In this document: positions 43,319-52,700 of the stretch, piece after piece
Numbering within the stretch: the stretch's first letter is position 1
Layout: each line of letters starts with the position of its first letter
Assembly: GCA_900545805.1 (NCBI GenBank)
Contig: URAL01000004.1
Span: forward strand, 1 to 64,000
Direction of reading: 5' to 3'
Source: an uncultured Eubacteriales bacterium
GTDB lineage: Bacteria > Bacillota > Clostridia > Oscillospirales > Oscillospiraceae
DNA length: 64,000 nucleotides
Made by a program: the position numbers and the translations under genes
Notes under the pieces: model-generated
Told to the model about the DNA's origin: nothing
The model's database searches: none
The model's input: the letters and a program-made list of their open reading frames with translations, nothing else

Positions 43319-44257
43319 ATGGCGAGCAAATATTCTGTCCTGCTGAAAACCATAGCCAAGGAAAACGGTCTTGAGCCGCTGCACACCTCGGTCGACTATG
43401 AAACGCGCCTTTTAACGGTCGCGGACGTGAACCGTCCGGCGCTTCAGCTTGCCGGATTTTATAACTACTTCGATCCCAAAAGACTTCAGATACTCGGCAG
43501 GGTCGAGAGCACATATCTTGAGCTCAAGACAGTTGCCGAGCGCCGCAGCTGCTTTGAGGAGCTTATGCGCTATGACATATCGGCACTGGTGATATGCCAC
43601 GGCGCTTCCGCGTTCCCCGAGTGCCTTGAGATGGCCGAGAAATACGACCGCAACGTGTTCGTAACGCCCGATGACACCTCCGATTTCATGGCCGACGTGA
43701 TAAGCTCACTGCACACGCATCTTGCTCCGCGAACGACGATGCACGGCGTGCTCGTCGAGGTTCACGGTGAGGGTGTGCTGCTCACGGGAGACTCCGGAAT
43801 AGGCAAGAGTGAAACGGCGCTTGAGCTCATAAAGCGCGGACACAAGCTCATAGCCGACGACGCCGTGGATATCCGCCGCATAGAGCGCGACAGGCTCGTC
43901 GGAACGGCGCCGGAGCTCATACGCTATTACATGGAGCTGCGGGGCATCGGCGTTGTCGATGTGCACCACCTGTACGGTGTGGGAGCGGTAAAGCCAGAGG
44001 GCGATATCGACCTTGTGGTGAACCTTGAGGTCTGGGACGACCAGAAGGCCTACGACCGTCTGGGCCTTACAAGCGAGACGCAGGATATTCTCGGCGTAAC
44101 CGTTCCGAGCGTGACGATCCCCGTGCGCCCGGGCAGGAACCTGGCCGTCATACTTGAGCTTGCCGCGATGAACAACCGCCAGAAGAAAATGGGCTATAAC
44201 GCAGCCGAGACGCTTGCATCAAATGTAGATCACGCCGTTGACAGCGGTTTAGTATAA
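43319..44257 (+). CDS. hprK: HPr kinase/phosphorylase
   Basis: Phosphorylates and dephosphorylates Ser46 of HPr, setting carbon catabolite repression in Bacillota. 312 residues: an N-terminal MurF-like domain with VCHGASAFPECLEMAE-type segment, Walker A GDSGIGKSE, the following RGHKLIADDAV and the family signature ELRGIGVVDV. ATG 43319 is preferred (GAGGA 8 nt upstream) over GTG 43304. Heads the hprK-murB-rapZ-whiA operon. Confidence 0.96.
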   Translation: MASKYSVLLKTIAKENGLEPLHTSVDYETRLLTVADVNRPALQLAGFYNYFDPKRLQILGRVESTYLELKTVAERRSCFEELMRYDISALVICHGASAFPECLEMAEKYDRNVFVTPDDTSDFMADVISSLHTHLAPRTTMHGVLVEVHGEGVLLTGDSGIGKSETALELIKRGHKLIADDAVDIRRIERDRLVGTAPELIRYYMELRGIGVVDVHHLYGVGAVKPEGDIDLVVNLEVWDDQKAYDRLGLTSETQDILGVTVPSVTIPVRPGRNLAVILELAAMNNRQKKMGYNAAETLASNVDHAVDSGLV

Positions 44258-44266
44258 GGAGAAGAC

Positions 44267-45307
44267 ATGGAAGGTCTTGAAAAAGCTTTAGAACAGATAA
44301 AGGAAAACATGCCGGGGCTTGAGCTGAGAGAGCACGAGCCCATGCGCGAGCACTGCTCGTTCAAGGTTGGCGGCCCGGTACGTGCGTTTGCCGTGCCGAG
44401 GGATATCTTCGAGATGTCCAGGGTCATGTTCTATTTGCATATGAACGGCGTTTCGCCGCTGACTCTCGGCAAGTGCACCAATGTCATCATCCCCGAGGAG
44501 GGGCTGGATATAATGGTCATCAGCACCGAGAGCCTGCGCAAGCTGCGTCTCGGCGAGACGGAAAACACCGTATACGCCGAGGCCGGCGTATCGCTTGCAA
44601 GGCTTGCGCAGTTTGCACGCGATAACGGGCTTGCGGGTCTGGAGTTTGCAAGCGGCATACCCGGCTCTGTCGGCGGCGGTGTTCTGATGAACGCCGGCGC
44701 TTACGGCGGAGAGATGAAGGACGTTATCGAGTCTGTTGTCGTGTATTACATCCCGACGCAGACACTGACCGAGGTTAAGGCCTCCGACTGCGGCTTTGAG
44801 TACCGCCGCAGCGGCTTTGAGCGTGTCAACTGCGCGATCATGGGCGCTGTTTTCAAGCTAACGCCCGACGAGCCCGAGGCCATCGGCGCGAGAATGAAGG
44901 AAATGAACGAAAAGCGCACCGCAAGCCAGCCGCTCGACATGCCGTCGGCAGGAAGTGCGTTCAAGCGCCCCGCGGGAGGCTATGCCGCGGCGCTTATCGA
45001 TCAGTGCGGCCTCAAGGGTTATACGGTGGGCGGCGCGCAGATAAGCACGAAGCACGCGGGCTTTGCGGTTAACACCGGCAGCGCCACCTATGACGACGTT
45101 GTCGCGCTTTTGGATCACGTTCGCCGGGAGGTCTATGACAGGACGCAGATCACCCTTGAGCCGGAGATACGCATTTATCCCAAGGGCATGATGCTTGTTG
45201 ACAACTGGCGCGAGAAAAAGCAGTCGATAATCGGAGAGATGCTTGAGCAGGCAAAGCAGAAGGCGGCGGAGAGCTCCGCCGGGCAGACGGATGCCGATCC
45301 GGGCTGA
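44267..45307 (+). CDS. murB: UDP-N-acetylenolpyruvoylglucosamine reductase
   Basis: FAD enzyme making UDP-MurNAc for peptidoglycan. 346 residues, with a C-terminal extension past the usual end (KQKAAESSAGQTDADPG). Flavin-binding FKVGGPVRAF, GIPGSVGGGVLMNAGAYGGE, catalytic Ser in PSAGSAFKRP and terminal Glu in LEPEIRIYP show the type II form. Between hprK and rapZ, the common clostridial order. Confidence 0.97.
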   Translation: MEGLEKALEQIKENMPGLELREHEPMREHCSFKVGGPVRAFAVPRDIFEMSRVMFYLHMNGVSPLTLGKCTNVIIPEEGLDIMVISTESLRKLRLGETENTVYAEAGVSLARLAQFARDNGLAGLEFASGIPGSVGGGVLMNAGAYGGEMKDVIESVVVYYIPTQTLTEVKASDCGFEYRRSGFERVNCAIMGAVFKLTPDEPEAIGARMKEMNEKRTASQPLDMPSAGSAFKRPAGGYAAALIDQCGLKGYTVGGAQISTKHAGFAVNTGSATYDDVVALLDHVRREVYDRTQITLEPEIRIYPKGMMLVDNWREKKQSIIGEMLEQAKQKAAESSAGQTDADPG

Positions 45308-45319
45308 CGGAGAGAGAAT

Positions 45320-46180
45320 ATGGAGTTTCTTATCATAACCGGTCTGTCCGGCGGCGGCAAGAGCCAGGCCGCGGACATCATAGAAGATCTTGACTACTAC
45401 TGCGTGGATAACATGCCCGTGGCGCTCATCCCGAAGTTTGCCGAGCTGTGCGCGGCGACTAAGGGGCGCTACGAGAAGGTCGCGCTCGTGACAGATATCC
45501 GAGAAAAAAACGGGATAAAGGACATTTTCAGCACACTCGAGACCCTGCGCGAGATGGACTTCGGCTACAAGATCCTGTTCATGGAGGCAAAGCCCGCTGT
45601 CATCGTAAAGCGCTATAAGGAGTCGCGCCGCCCGCATCCGCTGGCGGCGAAAAGCGGCGGCTCGATAGAGGACGCGATACTCAAGGAAACCGAGCAGCTG
45701 CGCCCGATACGCGATATCGCCGATTATATAATCGACACCTCGCACCTGACCCTCGGCCAGCTGCATAATGAGCTGTACACCTATTTTTCCGACTCCGCGA
45801 CGGGACGCGCTATCATGGTAAACGTCGTGTCCTTCGGCTTTAAATACGGTATGCCGCTCGACGCCGACCTCGTGTTCGACGTGAGATTTCTGCCCAATCC
45901 CTTTTACGTTGAGGAGCTTAAGCTTTTAAACGGCCTCGATGCGCCGGTGCGCGACTATGTTTTCGGCTTCGAGCAGTCGAACATTTTCATGGACAAGCTC
46001 ACGGATATGATAGAGTATCTGCTGCCGCTTTACATCGAGGAGGGCAAATACAGCCTCACCATCGCCATCGGCTGCACGGGCGGACGGCACCGCAGCGTGG
46101 CCGTTGCCTCGGCGCTTGCCGGGCATTTAAAGTGCTTCGGAGTGCCGGTCGTGAGCATAAACCGAGATATGAATAAGTAA
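45320..46180 (+). CDS. rapZ: RapZ-type nucleotide-binding protein
   Basis: 286 residues of the YvcJ/RapZ family: Walker A TGLSGGGKS (8-16), Walker B-like VDNMPVALIP, and the C-terminal GCTGGRHRSV. In B. subtilis YvcJ hydrolyses GTP and affects competence; in E. coli RapZ controls GlmZ RNA. Stop codon abuts the whiA start. The yvcK gene that normally follows is missing. Confidence 0.95.
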   Translation: MEFLIITGLSGGGKSQAADIIEDLDYYCVDNMPVALIPKFAELCAATKGRYEKVALVTDIREKNGIKDIFSTLETLREMDFGYKILFMEAKPAVIVKRYKESRRPHPLAAKSGGSIEDAILKETEQLRPIRDIADYIIDTSHLTLGQLHNELYTYFSDSATGRAIMVNVVSFGFKYGMPLDADLVFDVRFLPNPFYVEELKLLNGLDAPVRDYVFGFEQSNIFMDKLTDMIEYLLPLYIEEGKYSLTIAIGCTGGRHRSVAVASALAGHLKCFGVPVVSINRDMNK

Positions 46181-47083
46181 ATGGAAAAAACCTTCGCGCA
46201 AAAAGTCAAAACAGAGCTGTGTCAGCCTCGGGTCGAGCGCAAATGCTGCGCCGTTGCCGAGGCCTACGGTGTTTTGCTGTATGCGCACAGCTTTTCGGCA
46301 AAGGAGATACGCATAACCACGGCAAGCGACGAGCTTGCCGCGCGCCTTCCGCACCTTATGCGCCGCGCCTTCGGCATTGACTTCGACGAGCCGGAAAAAG
46401 CGCGCGGCGTGAAGCATTCCTTCCGCGTGACAGACCTCACAAAGCTGCGTGCGGTGTTCGACGTTGTCGGAAACGATATGCGCAGTCCGGCGCTGCACAT
46501 TAATTTCGGCGTTATCGAGGAGCCGTGCTGCAAGGCCTCGTTTATACGCGGCGCGTTTCTCGCCGGCGGCTCGGTAACCGACCCGGAAAAGCGCTATCAC
46601 CTGGAGCTTGCCACGACGCATCTGAGCGTAAGCCGCGAGACGTACTCGGTGCTGCTTGAGATGGGCTTTTCGCCCAAGGAGGCGCAGCGCAAGGGAGATT
46701 ATCTTCTGTACTTCAAAAAAAGCGAGCACATCGAGGATCTGCTTACGACCATCGGCGCGCCGGTCTCGGCAATGGAGATCATGTCCGCCAAGATCGAAAA
46801 GGACATGAAAAACAGCATAAACCGCAAGGTAAACTGCGATTCGGCCAATGCCGACAAGGTCGTCGAGGCCGCGGCAAAGCAGCTTGAGGCCATAAAGCGC
46901 ATAGACAGGCTCTACGGGCTTGATTCGCTGCCGGATAAGCTCCAGCAGGCGGCGCTTCTGCGCTATGCAAATCCCGAGGCGAGCCTGGCTGACCTTGCGA
47001 CGCTTTCGTATCCGCCGGTATCGAAAAGCTGCCTGAGCCACAGGCTCAAAAAGCTTTTGACATACTCGCCGGAGGAGGAATGA
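46181..47083 (+). CDS. whiA: WhiA-like DNA-binding protein
   Basis: 300 residues with the WhiA LAGLIDADG-like N-terminal domain (RGAFLAGGSVTDPEKRYHLE) and a C-terminal helix-turn-helix (ASLADLATLSYPPVSKSCLSHRLKKL). Involved in cell division and chromosome segregation in Bacillota and in sporulation control in Actinobacteria. ATG follows the rapZ stop without gap and no clear ribosome-binding site is seen, so translation is probably coupled. Confidence 0.95.
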   Translation: MEKTFAQKVKTELCQPRVERKCCAVAEAYGVLLYAHSFSAKEIRITTASDELAARLPHLMRRAFGIDFDEPEKARGVKHSFRVTDLTKLRAVFDVVGNDMRSPALHINFGVIEEPCCKASFIRGAFLAGGSVTDPEKRYHLELATTHLSVSRETYSVLLEMGFSPKEAQRKGDYLLYFKKSEHIEDLLTTIGAPVSAMEIMSAKIEKDMKNSINRKVNCDSANADKVVEAAAKQLEAIKRIDRLYGLDSLPDKLQQAALLRYANPEASLADLATLSYPPVSKSCLSHRLKKLLTYSPEEE

Positions 47084-47086
47084 GAA

Positions 47087-47581
47087 ATGAAAAAGCCATT
47101 TGCACCATTCCTGCTTGCCGCTGTGTTGTGTTTGAGCGCCTGTTCTGCACAGCCTACTGAGCCGCAACATACATCTGCGCCCGAAACGCCGGAAGTGACA
47201 GTGGCAACTGCATCTACACCTACATTAATGCCCTCTCCTTCAAAGCTTCCCGAGCTTGCCACGGAGCAAAAACCAGCACCCACATCAGCTCCGCAACAGG
47301 GCTCGGAACCCGAAAAATATATCGAAGCAACGGTAAGTGTATTCTACTGTTATAATAGATGGCTTGACCCCGACGGCAATTGGATCAACAGCGGCCATGT
47401 ATTTTATAGCGTTTGCGGAAACTGCGGAGGAATGGGCAATTGGTTTGATAATGAATGCATGCATTGCGGCGCAATATATAAGGATAGAACAGAGAACGAA
47501 CTATTTTATACCTGCATCTGCGACCCAAATGATACAAGTATAATTTACAGCGAAAATCACGAACCGTTTACTGTAAAATAA
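47087..47581 (+). CDS. Small lipoprotein with a C-terminal zinc-ribbon-like cluster
   Basis: 164 residues: signal peptide with lipobox LSAC (lipidated Cys near 19), a Thr/Pro/Ser-rich stalk (about 22-75) and a C-terminal domain with CGNCGG and CMHCGA pairs that could bind zinc or form disulfides. Codon use is more AT-rich than the neighbours, suggesting later arrival in the whiA-dnaE gap. GGAGGAGG overlaps the end of whiA. No family recognised. Confidence 0.7.
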   Translation: MKKPFAPFLLAAVLCLSACSAQPTEPQHTSAPETPEVTVATASTPTLMPSPSKLPELATEQKPAPTSAPQQGSEPEKYIEATVSVFYCYNRWLDPDGNWINSGHVFYSVCGNCGGMGNWFDNECMHCGAIYKDRTENELFYTCICDPNDTSIIYSENHEPFTVK

Positions 47582-47597
47582 CTAACGAGGATACCAT

Positions 47598-50500
47598 ATG
47601 AGCTTTGTTCACCTGCATGTTCATACCGAATATTCGCTGCTCGACGGCGAGTGCCGCATCGAGCCTCTCATAGAGCGCGCAAAGCAGCTCGGCCAGACCG
47701 CGCTTGCCATCACCGACCACGGCGTCATGTACGGCGCAGTCGCCTTTTACAAGGCCTGCTGCGCGGCGGGGATAAAGCCAATCATCGGCTGCGAGGTCTA
47801 TGTCGCGCCGAGAACGCGCTTCGACCGCGAGCACGGCGTAGATTCGGAGTATACGCACCTTATCCTGCTGTGCAGAAACGAGGAGGGCTACAAAAACCTC
47901 TGCTATCTCGTGTCCATGGCCTTCATCGAGGGCTTTTACGGCAAGCCGCGCATCGACTGGGCGCTGCTGCACGAGCACGCGAAGGGACTTATCTGCCTTT
48001 CCGGCTGCGTCGCGGGCGCTATCCCGCGCATGATAAACTCCGGAAACTACGAGGGCGCAAAGAAAAAGGCGCTTGAGCTGTCCGAGCTTTTCGGCGAGGA
48101 CGGCTTTTATCTCGAGCTTCAGGATCACGGACTTGAGCCGGAAAAGCGTGCGGCGGAGGGATTGATAAGGATAAGCCGCGAGACGGGCATACCGCTTGCC
48201 GTCACCAATGACGCGCACTATATCGAAAAATCCGATGCCTACTATCAGGACGTTCTGATGTGCGTGCAGATGCAGAAAACCATCTCAGATCCCTCACGCA
48301 TGAGGTTCGAGACAAACGAGCTCTACCTCAAGGATGAGGCCGAGATGCGCGCACTGTTTCCCGAGCACCCCGAGGCGGCCGACAACACGGCGAAGATTGC
48401 AGATATGTGCAGCTACGATTTCGAGTTCGGAAAATACAAGCTGCCGCGCTTCAAGCTCCCCGAGGGCGAGACCGACAGCTTTGAGTATCTGCAAAGACTC
48501 TGCGATGAGGGGCTGATTCGCCGCTATCCCAACGACGACGGAAGCGTCAAAAAGCAGCTCGACTACGAGCTCCGGATGATAAAGAAGATGGGCTTTGTCG
48601 ACTATTTTCTCATCGTTTCGGACTTCATTGCCTACGCAAAGGGGCAGAAGATACCCGTCGGCCCGGGACGCGGCTCGGCGGCGGGAAGCGTCGTTTCGTA
48701 TACGCTCAACATCACCGACGTCGACCCGATCAAATACAATCTTTATTTCGAGCGCTTTTTAAATCCCGAGCGCGTCAGCATGCCGGATATCGACATAGAT
48801 TTCTGCGTAAACCGCCGCGGCGAGGTCATCGACTACGTCAACCGCAAATACGGCCGCGACCATGTTGCGCAGATAGTCACCTTCGGCACGATGGCGGCGC
48901 GCGCGGCCGTGCGCGACGTTGCGCGGGTCCTCGATATCGGCTACGGCGAGGCCGATGCCGTCGCCAAGGCCATACCCATGGGACCTAACATGACGATAAA
49001 GGAGGCCATGCGCGTATCGAAGCCTCTGCGCGATATGTACGAAAGCGACGAGCTGCTCCGCAGGCTCATCGACGTTGCGCAGGCGCTCGAGGGTATGCCG
49101 CGCCACGCGAGCATGCACGCGGCCGGCGTCGTTATAACCGACAGGCCCGTTTACGAATACGTGCCTCTGTCGAAAAACGACGAATCTGTCGTCACGCAGT
49201 ATCAGATGACGACGCTCGAGGAGCTCGGGCTTCTCAAGATGGACTTCCTCGGCCTGCGAAACCTCACGGTTCTGGAGGACGCAGCAAAGCTTGTGCGGCT
49301 CAGCGAGCCTGAATTCACCGTCGAGACAATTCCCGACGGCGACGCGGAGGTGTTCAAAATGCTCTCCGAGGGACGCACGAGCGGCGTGTTCCAGCTTGAG
49401 AGCACCGGCATGACCGGCGTTTGCACCGGCTTAAAGCCCAGGAGCATCGAGGATATCACCGCCGTCATAGCACTCTACCGCCCCGGCCCGATGGACAGTA
49501 TCCCGCGCTTTATCGAGTGCTCGGCGCACCCGGACAAGATAAGCTACAAGCATCCCTTTCTCCGCCCGATACTTGAAGTCACCTACGGCTGCATCGTCTA
49601 TCAGGAGCAGGTGATCGAAATTTTCCGCCGCCTTGCGGGCTTTTCGCTCGGCCAGGCGGATATGATACGCCGCGCAATGAGCAAGAAAAAGCACAAGGTC
49701 ATCGACGCCGAGCGCGTCGCCTTCGTCCACGGAGACGCATCCCGCGGCATCGACGGCGCCGTCAAGCGCGGCATACCGGAGGCGACGGCAAACAGCATCT
49801 ACGACGAGATACTCGACTTTGCCTCTTATGCCTTCAACAAGGCACACGCAGTGAGCTACGCCATCGTATCCTACCGCACGGCGTACATGAAGCGGCACTA
49901 TCCGCGCCAGTACATGGCCGCGCTTTTGTCCTCGGTGCTCGATAACAGCCAGAAGGTCGCCGAATACATCGCCGAGTGCCGCGAGCTGGGCATAAAGCTC
50001 CTGCCGCCGGACGTGAACGAGTCCTACGCCGACTTCTCCGTCAGCGGAAACGATATCCGCTTCGGCCTCGTCGCCATAAAGAGCATCGGACGCGGCTTCA
50101 TAAGCGAGCTGATCGCCCGCCGCGAGGAGGGCGGCCCGTTCCGCAGTCTTGAGGACTTCTGCCGACGAATGGCGGGAAAGGAATTAAACCGCCGCGCCGT
50201 GGAAAATCTAATTCGCGCCGGAGCCTTCGACAGCATGGGCTTCAAGCGCAAGGCGCTGCTGCGCGTCGCGGGCGTTATGATCGACGGCATCCAGCAGGAG
50301 AGCCGCAACAACGTCGAGGGGCAGCTGAACCTTTTCGGCGAGCCCGATTTTGAGGAGGCCGGCGCTATAAGCATCAAGCTCCCCGAGGTCGATGAGTATA
50401 CGAGATCGGAGCTTTTGGCTATGGAAAAGGAGACCGCCGGTCTGTACCTGAGCGGCCACCCCATGGACGAGTACCGCGCCGCCGTGCGCCGCGCCGGCAT

Positions 50501-51071
50501 CGTGCCCATCGGCGCCGTCTTGGCCGACGCCGCGTCCGAGAACGAAAAAAAGACCTACCCCGACGGGGCGGTCGTTACTCTTGCAGGAGTTGTTCAGTCC
50601 AGCCGCACGCGCACGACCAAGTCGAACACCCTCATGAGCTATATAAGCCTTGAGGACGACAGCGGCACGATGGAGCTCATCGCCTTCCGGCGAGCGCTGG
50701 ATACCGGCAGCGTTTATATTAAAGACAACGCGCTGATCGTCGTGCGCGGCCGCATCTCCATGCGCGACGAGAAGGAGCCGCAGCTGATGGTCGACAGCAT
50801 ACGTCCTATCACCGATCTCGGCCGGATAAAGCCCGAAAAGGAGCAGATAAGCGACGATTCAAAGCTCTGGGTAAAGCTTCAGGGTGCGGACGATCCGCTT
50901 TTAAAGCGCATCGAGCTCATCCTGACCATGTTCCCCGGCCGGCAGCAGCTCATCATTTACCTCGAGCGTGAAAAGCGCCGCATCGGTGCACGGTGTCTGA
51001 TACATCCCTCCCTTGTTGCCGAGCTAAAGGAGCTCTGCGGTGAAGATAATGTCATTTTGAAGGCGCATTGA
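47598..51071 (+). CDS. dnaE: DNA polymerase III subunit alpha (DnaE)
   Basis: 1157 residues. PHP domain at the N-terminus (HLHVHTEYSLLDGE, TDHGVMYG), polymerase palm with PDIDIDFC catalytic aspartates, the GRGSAAGSVVSY and YRPGPM motifs, a helix-hairpin-helix region and a C-terminal OB fold (VVTLAGVVQSSRTRTTK). Bacillota also use PolC for most replication; that gene is not in the window. 17 nt after the lipoprotein gene. Confidence 0.97.
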   Translation: MSFVHLHVHTEYSLLDGECRIEPLIERAKQLGQTALAITDHGVMYGAVAFYKACCAAGIKPIIGCEVYVAPRTRFDREHGVDSEYTHLILLCRNEEGYKNLCYLVSMAFIEGFYGKPRIDWALLHEHAKGLICLSGCVAGAIPRMINSGNYEGAKKKALELSELFGEDGFYLELQDHGLEPEKRAAEGLIRISRETGIPLAVTNDAHYIEKSDAYYQDVLMCVQMQKTISDPSRMRFETNELYLKDEAEMRALFPEHPEAADNTAKIADMCSYDFEFGKYKLPRFKLPEGETDSFEYLQRLCDEGLIRRYPNDDGSVKKQLDYELRMIKKMGFVDYFLIVSDFIAYAKGQKIPVGPGRGSAAGSVVSYTLNITDVDPIKYNLYFERFLNPERVSMPDIDIDFCVNRRGEVIDYVNRKYGRDHVAQIVTFGTMAARAAVRDVARVLDIGYGEADAVAKAIPMGPNMTIKEAMRVSKPLRDMYESDELLRRLIDVAQALEGMPRHASMHAAGVVITDRPVYEYVPLSKNDESVVTQYQMTTLEELGLLKMDFLGLRNLTVLEDAAKLVRLSEPEFTVETIPDGDAEVFKMLSEGRTSGVFQLESTGMTGVCTGLKPRSIEDITAVIALYRPGPMDSIPRFIECSAHPDKISYKHPFLRPILEVTYGCIVYQEQVIEIFRRLAGFSLGQADMIRRAMSKKKHKVIDAERVAFVHGDASRGIDGAVKRGIPEATANSIYDEILDFASYAFNKAHAVSYAIVSYRTAYMKRHYPRQYMAALLSSVLDNSQKVAEYIAECRELGIKLLPPDVNESYADFSVSGNDIRFGLVAIKSIGRGFISELIARREEGGPFRSLEDFCRRMAGKELNRRAVENLIRAGAFDSMGFKRKALLRVAGVMIDGIQQESRNNVEGQLNLFGEPDFEEAGAISIKLPEVDEYTRSELLAMEKETAGLYLSGHPMDEYRAAVRRAGIVPIGAVLADAASENEKKTYPDGAVVTLAGVVQSSRTRTTKSNTLMSYISLEDDSGTMELIAFRRALDTGSVYIKDNALIVVRGRISMRDEKEPQLMVDSIRPITDLGRIKPEKEQISDDSKLWVKLQGADDPLLKRIELILTMFPGRQQLIIYLEREKRRIGARCLIHPSLVAELKELCGEDNVILKAH

Positions 51072-51106
51072 GGAGCCTGCGTATACGGTAATTGCAGGCT
51101 CCTGTT
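51071..51106 (+). terminator. Hairpin after dnaE
   Basis: 10-bp stem AGGAGCCTGC / GCAGGCTCCT with a 13-nt loop; only a short T stretch follows. Confidence 0.6.
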
Positions 51107-51134
51107 ACGCGAGACATTACGGCTTATGCCGGCA

Positions 51135-51193
51135 TTCCAATACCGTGCGACCGCAATATATGCATAGGAGAAGCGTTAATGCGCCTCTAAAAA
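51135..51193 (+). repeat. Dispersed 55-60 bp repeat upstream of PAP2 gene
   Basis: ATACCGTGCGACCGCAATA...ending TCTAAAAA. Same family as 386-443, 4204-4260, 7271-7321, 8864-8921, 42664-42724 and 42840-42900; it ends within a few bases of the next start codon. Confidence 0.65.
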
Positions 51194-51194
51194 G

Positions 51195-51860
51195 ATGGAT
51201 TATAGAAATTTTAGATTGAGTAAAATTAATACGGACGAGTTTCGGCATGTGAAGCTGCTGATATTCTGGCCGCTGTTCGGCATGATGTTCTCATTCGTCG
51301 AGCGGTTTTACAAGGTCGGCTCGTACCATGTGATGCACTGCGCGCTTGACGACGTCATACCGTTCTGCGAGTGGTTCCTCATCCCGTATCTGTTCTGGTT
51401 TGTGTACCTGATCGGCACACTGGTGTATACATTTTTCTTCGACGTTCCGGCGTTTAAGAAAATGATGCGCTTTATCATCTGCACATATACAATCACGATG
51501 GTCATCTACCTGCTGTTTCCGACCTGTCAGGAGCTGCGGCCGGAGGTGTTCCCGCGTGACAATGTGCTGACAAGATTCATCGGCCGGTTTTACAGCTTTG
51601 ATACGAACACGAACGTCTGTCCGTCGATACACGTTCTCGGCTCGGTTGCCGCGATGCTCGGACTGCTCGACTGCCGCAGGCTTCAAAGGCCGCGGTTTAA
51701 GCTTTTTGCGGTCATTGCCGCACTGCTCATCTGTGTCTCGACCGTGTTCATGAAGCAGCACTCCGTGCTCGACGTCATTGCCGCCGTGCCTCTGTGTCTC
51801 CTCGGCCATTATCTGTGCTATTACCGCGCAGAAGTGCCGAGCACTGCGGCTGCACATTAA
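51195..51860 (+). CDS. PAP2-superfamily membrane phosphatase
   Basis: 221 residues with five or six membrane segments. The PAP2 motifs read CPSIHV (phosphatase motif 2, about 143-148) and KQHSVLDV (motif 3 His, Asp near 190-197); motif 1 is less clear. Likely dephosphorylates a lipid phosphate such as phosphatidic acid or undecaprenyl pyrophosphate at the outer membrane face; the fold branch recalls inositol-phosphoceramide synthase-like members. No strong ribosome-binding site; the start abuts a dispersed repeat. Confidence 0.8.
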   Translation: MDYRNFRLSKINTDEFRHVKLLIFWPLFGMMFSFVERFYKVGSYHVMHCALDDVIPFCEWFLIPYLFWFVYLIGTLVYTFFFDVPAFKKMMRFIICTYTITMVIYLLFPTCQELRPEVFPRDNVLTRFIGRFYSFDTNTNVCPSIHVLGSVAAMLGLLDCRRLQRPRFKLFAVIAALLICVSTVFMKQHSVLDVIAAVPLCLLGHYLCYYRAEVPSTAAAH

Positions 51861-51945
51861 AAACGCCGCATTTTTTGCGAAAAATCCCGCTTCCCCTGAG
51901 CGCCCCTGCTGCCCGGTATCGGAGCTGCCGACTGCCACATCGGAA

Positions 51946-52644
51946 TTATCTCAGCTCGCCGCCGGCGGCGAGGACGGCGGCCCGCGCAAGCACGAGCGTC
52001 GGGTCGATGTGAGGATAATGCAGACCGTATATCCCAAACGCCGGAGGAAGCTCAGTGCAGCCGAGAATGAGCGTCTGTGCGCCGCGCTCCGAAAGCTCCC
52101 GTGCGGCCTTTTCAAACCGGCTCGTGTCAAAATCGCGGCGGCCGGCCTTCACGCCCTTGTATATAAGCTCCATGACGGCAGACTGCGCATCCTGCGAGGG
52201 TGTCAGCAGCTCGATGCCGCTGCCCTCAAAGCATTTATCGTAAATCCCGGTGCGCACTGTGCCGTCGGTTGCAAGAAGTCCCGCACGCTTGACGCCCTCG
52301 CGCCGCAGCTCCTGCGCCGTGAGCTTTATCATGTGCAGAACGGGGATATCCACCGCCGCGCACACCGCGTCATAAAAGCCGTGCGCCGTATTGCAGGGCA
52401 TGGCTATGAGCTCGGCTCCGGCACTTTGCAGCCGCCGTGCGCTGAGCACCAGCTGCTCCGTGGGATCCTCTCCGCCGTTTAAAAGTGCGGCGGTGCGGTC
52501 GGGAATATCCGTGTTGCTGTCAATGATGACATGCAGGTGCTCCTGATCGCATGCCGCTTTGGTCGAGATTATAATTTTGTTAAACAGATCGGCAGTCGCG
52601 GCCGGTCCCATGCCGCCTAAAATGCCGATAATTTTTTTAGCCAT
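51946..52644 (-). CDS. Aspartate/glutamate racemase family protein
   Basis: 232 residues in the RacX/aspartate racemase family. GILGGMGPAAT start, the two catalytic cysteines in MPCNTAH and LGCTELP, and SNTDIPDRT. Interconverts an L- and D-amino acid, most likely aspartate or glutamate, without cofactor. Tandem 13-bp direct repeats (AATAGAATTTTAT at 52669-52681 and 52682-52694) lie just upstream in the promoter region. Confidence 0.88.
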   Translation of the reverse strand: MAKKIIGILGGMGPAATADLFNKIIISTKAACDQEHLHVIIDSNTDIPDRTAALLNGGEDPTEQLVLSARRLQSAGAELIAMPCNTAHGFYDAVCAAVDIPVLHMIKLTAQELRREGVKRAGLLATDGTVRTGIYDKCFEGSGIELLTPSQDAQSAVMELIYKGVKAGRRDFDTSRFEKAARELSERGAQTLILGCTELPPAFGIYGLHYPHIDPTLVLARAAVLAAGGELR

Positions 52645-52668
52645 ACCGATTACCTGCTTCCACCGGAA

Positions 52669-52700
52669 AATAGAATTTTATAATAGAATTTTATTATAAC
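52669..52700. repeat. Tandem 13-bp direct repeat in racemase promoter region
   Basis: Two adjacent exact copies of AATAGAATTTTAT followed by TATAAC. On the minus strand the segment offers TATAAT-like -10 boxes. It could be a regulator site or chance AT-rich repetition. Confidence 0.45.
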
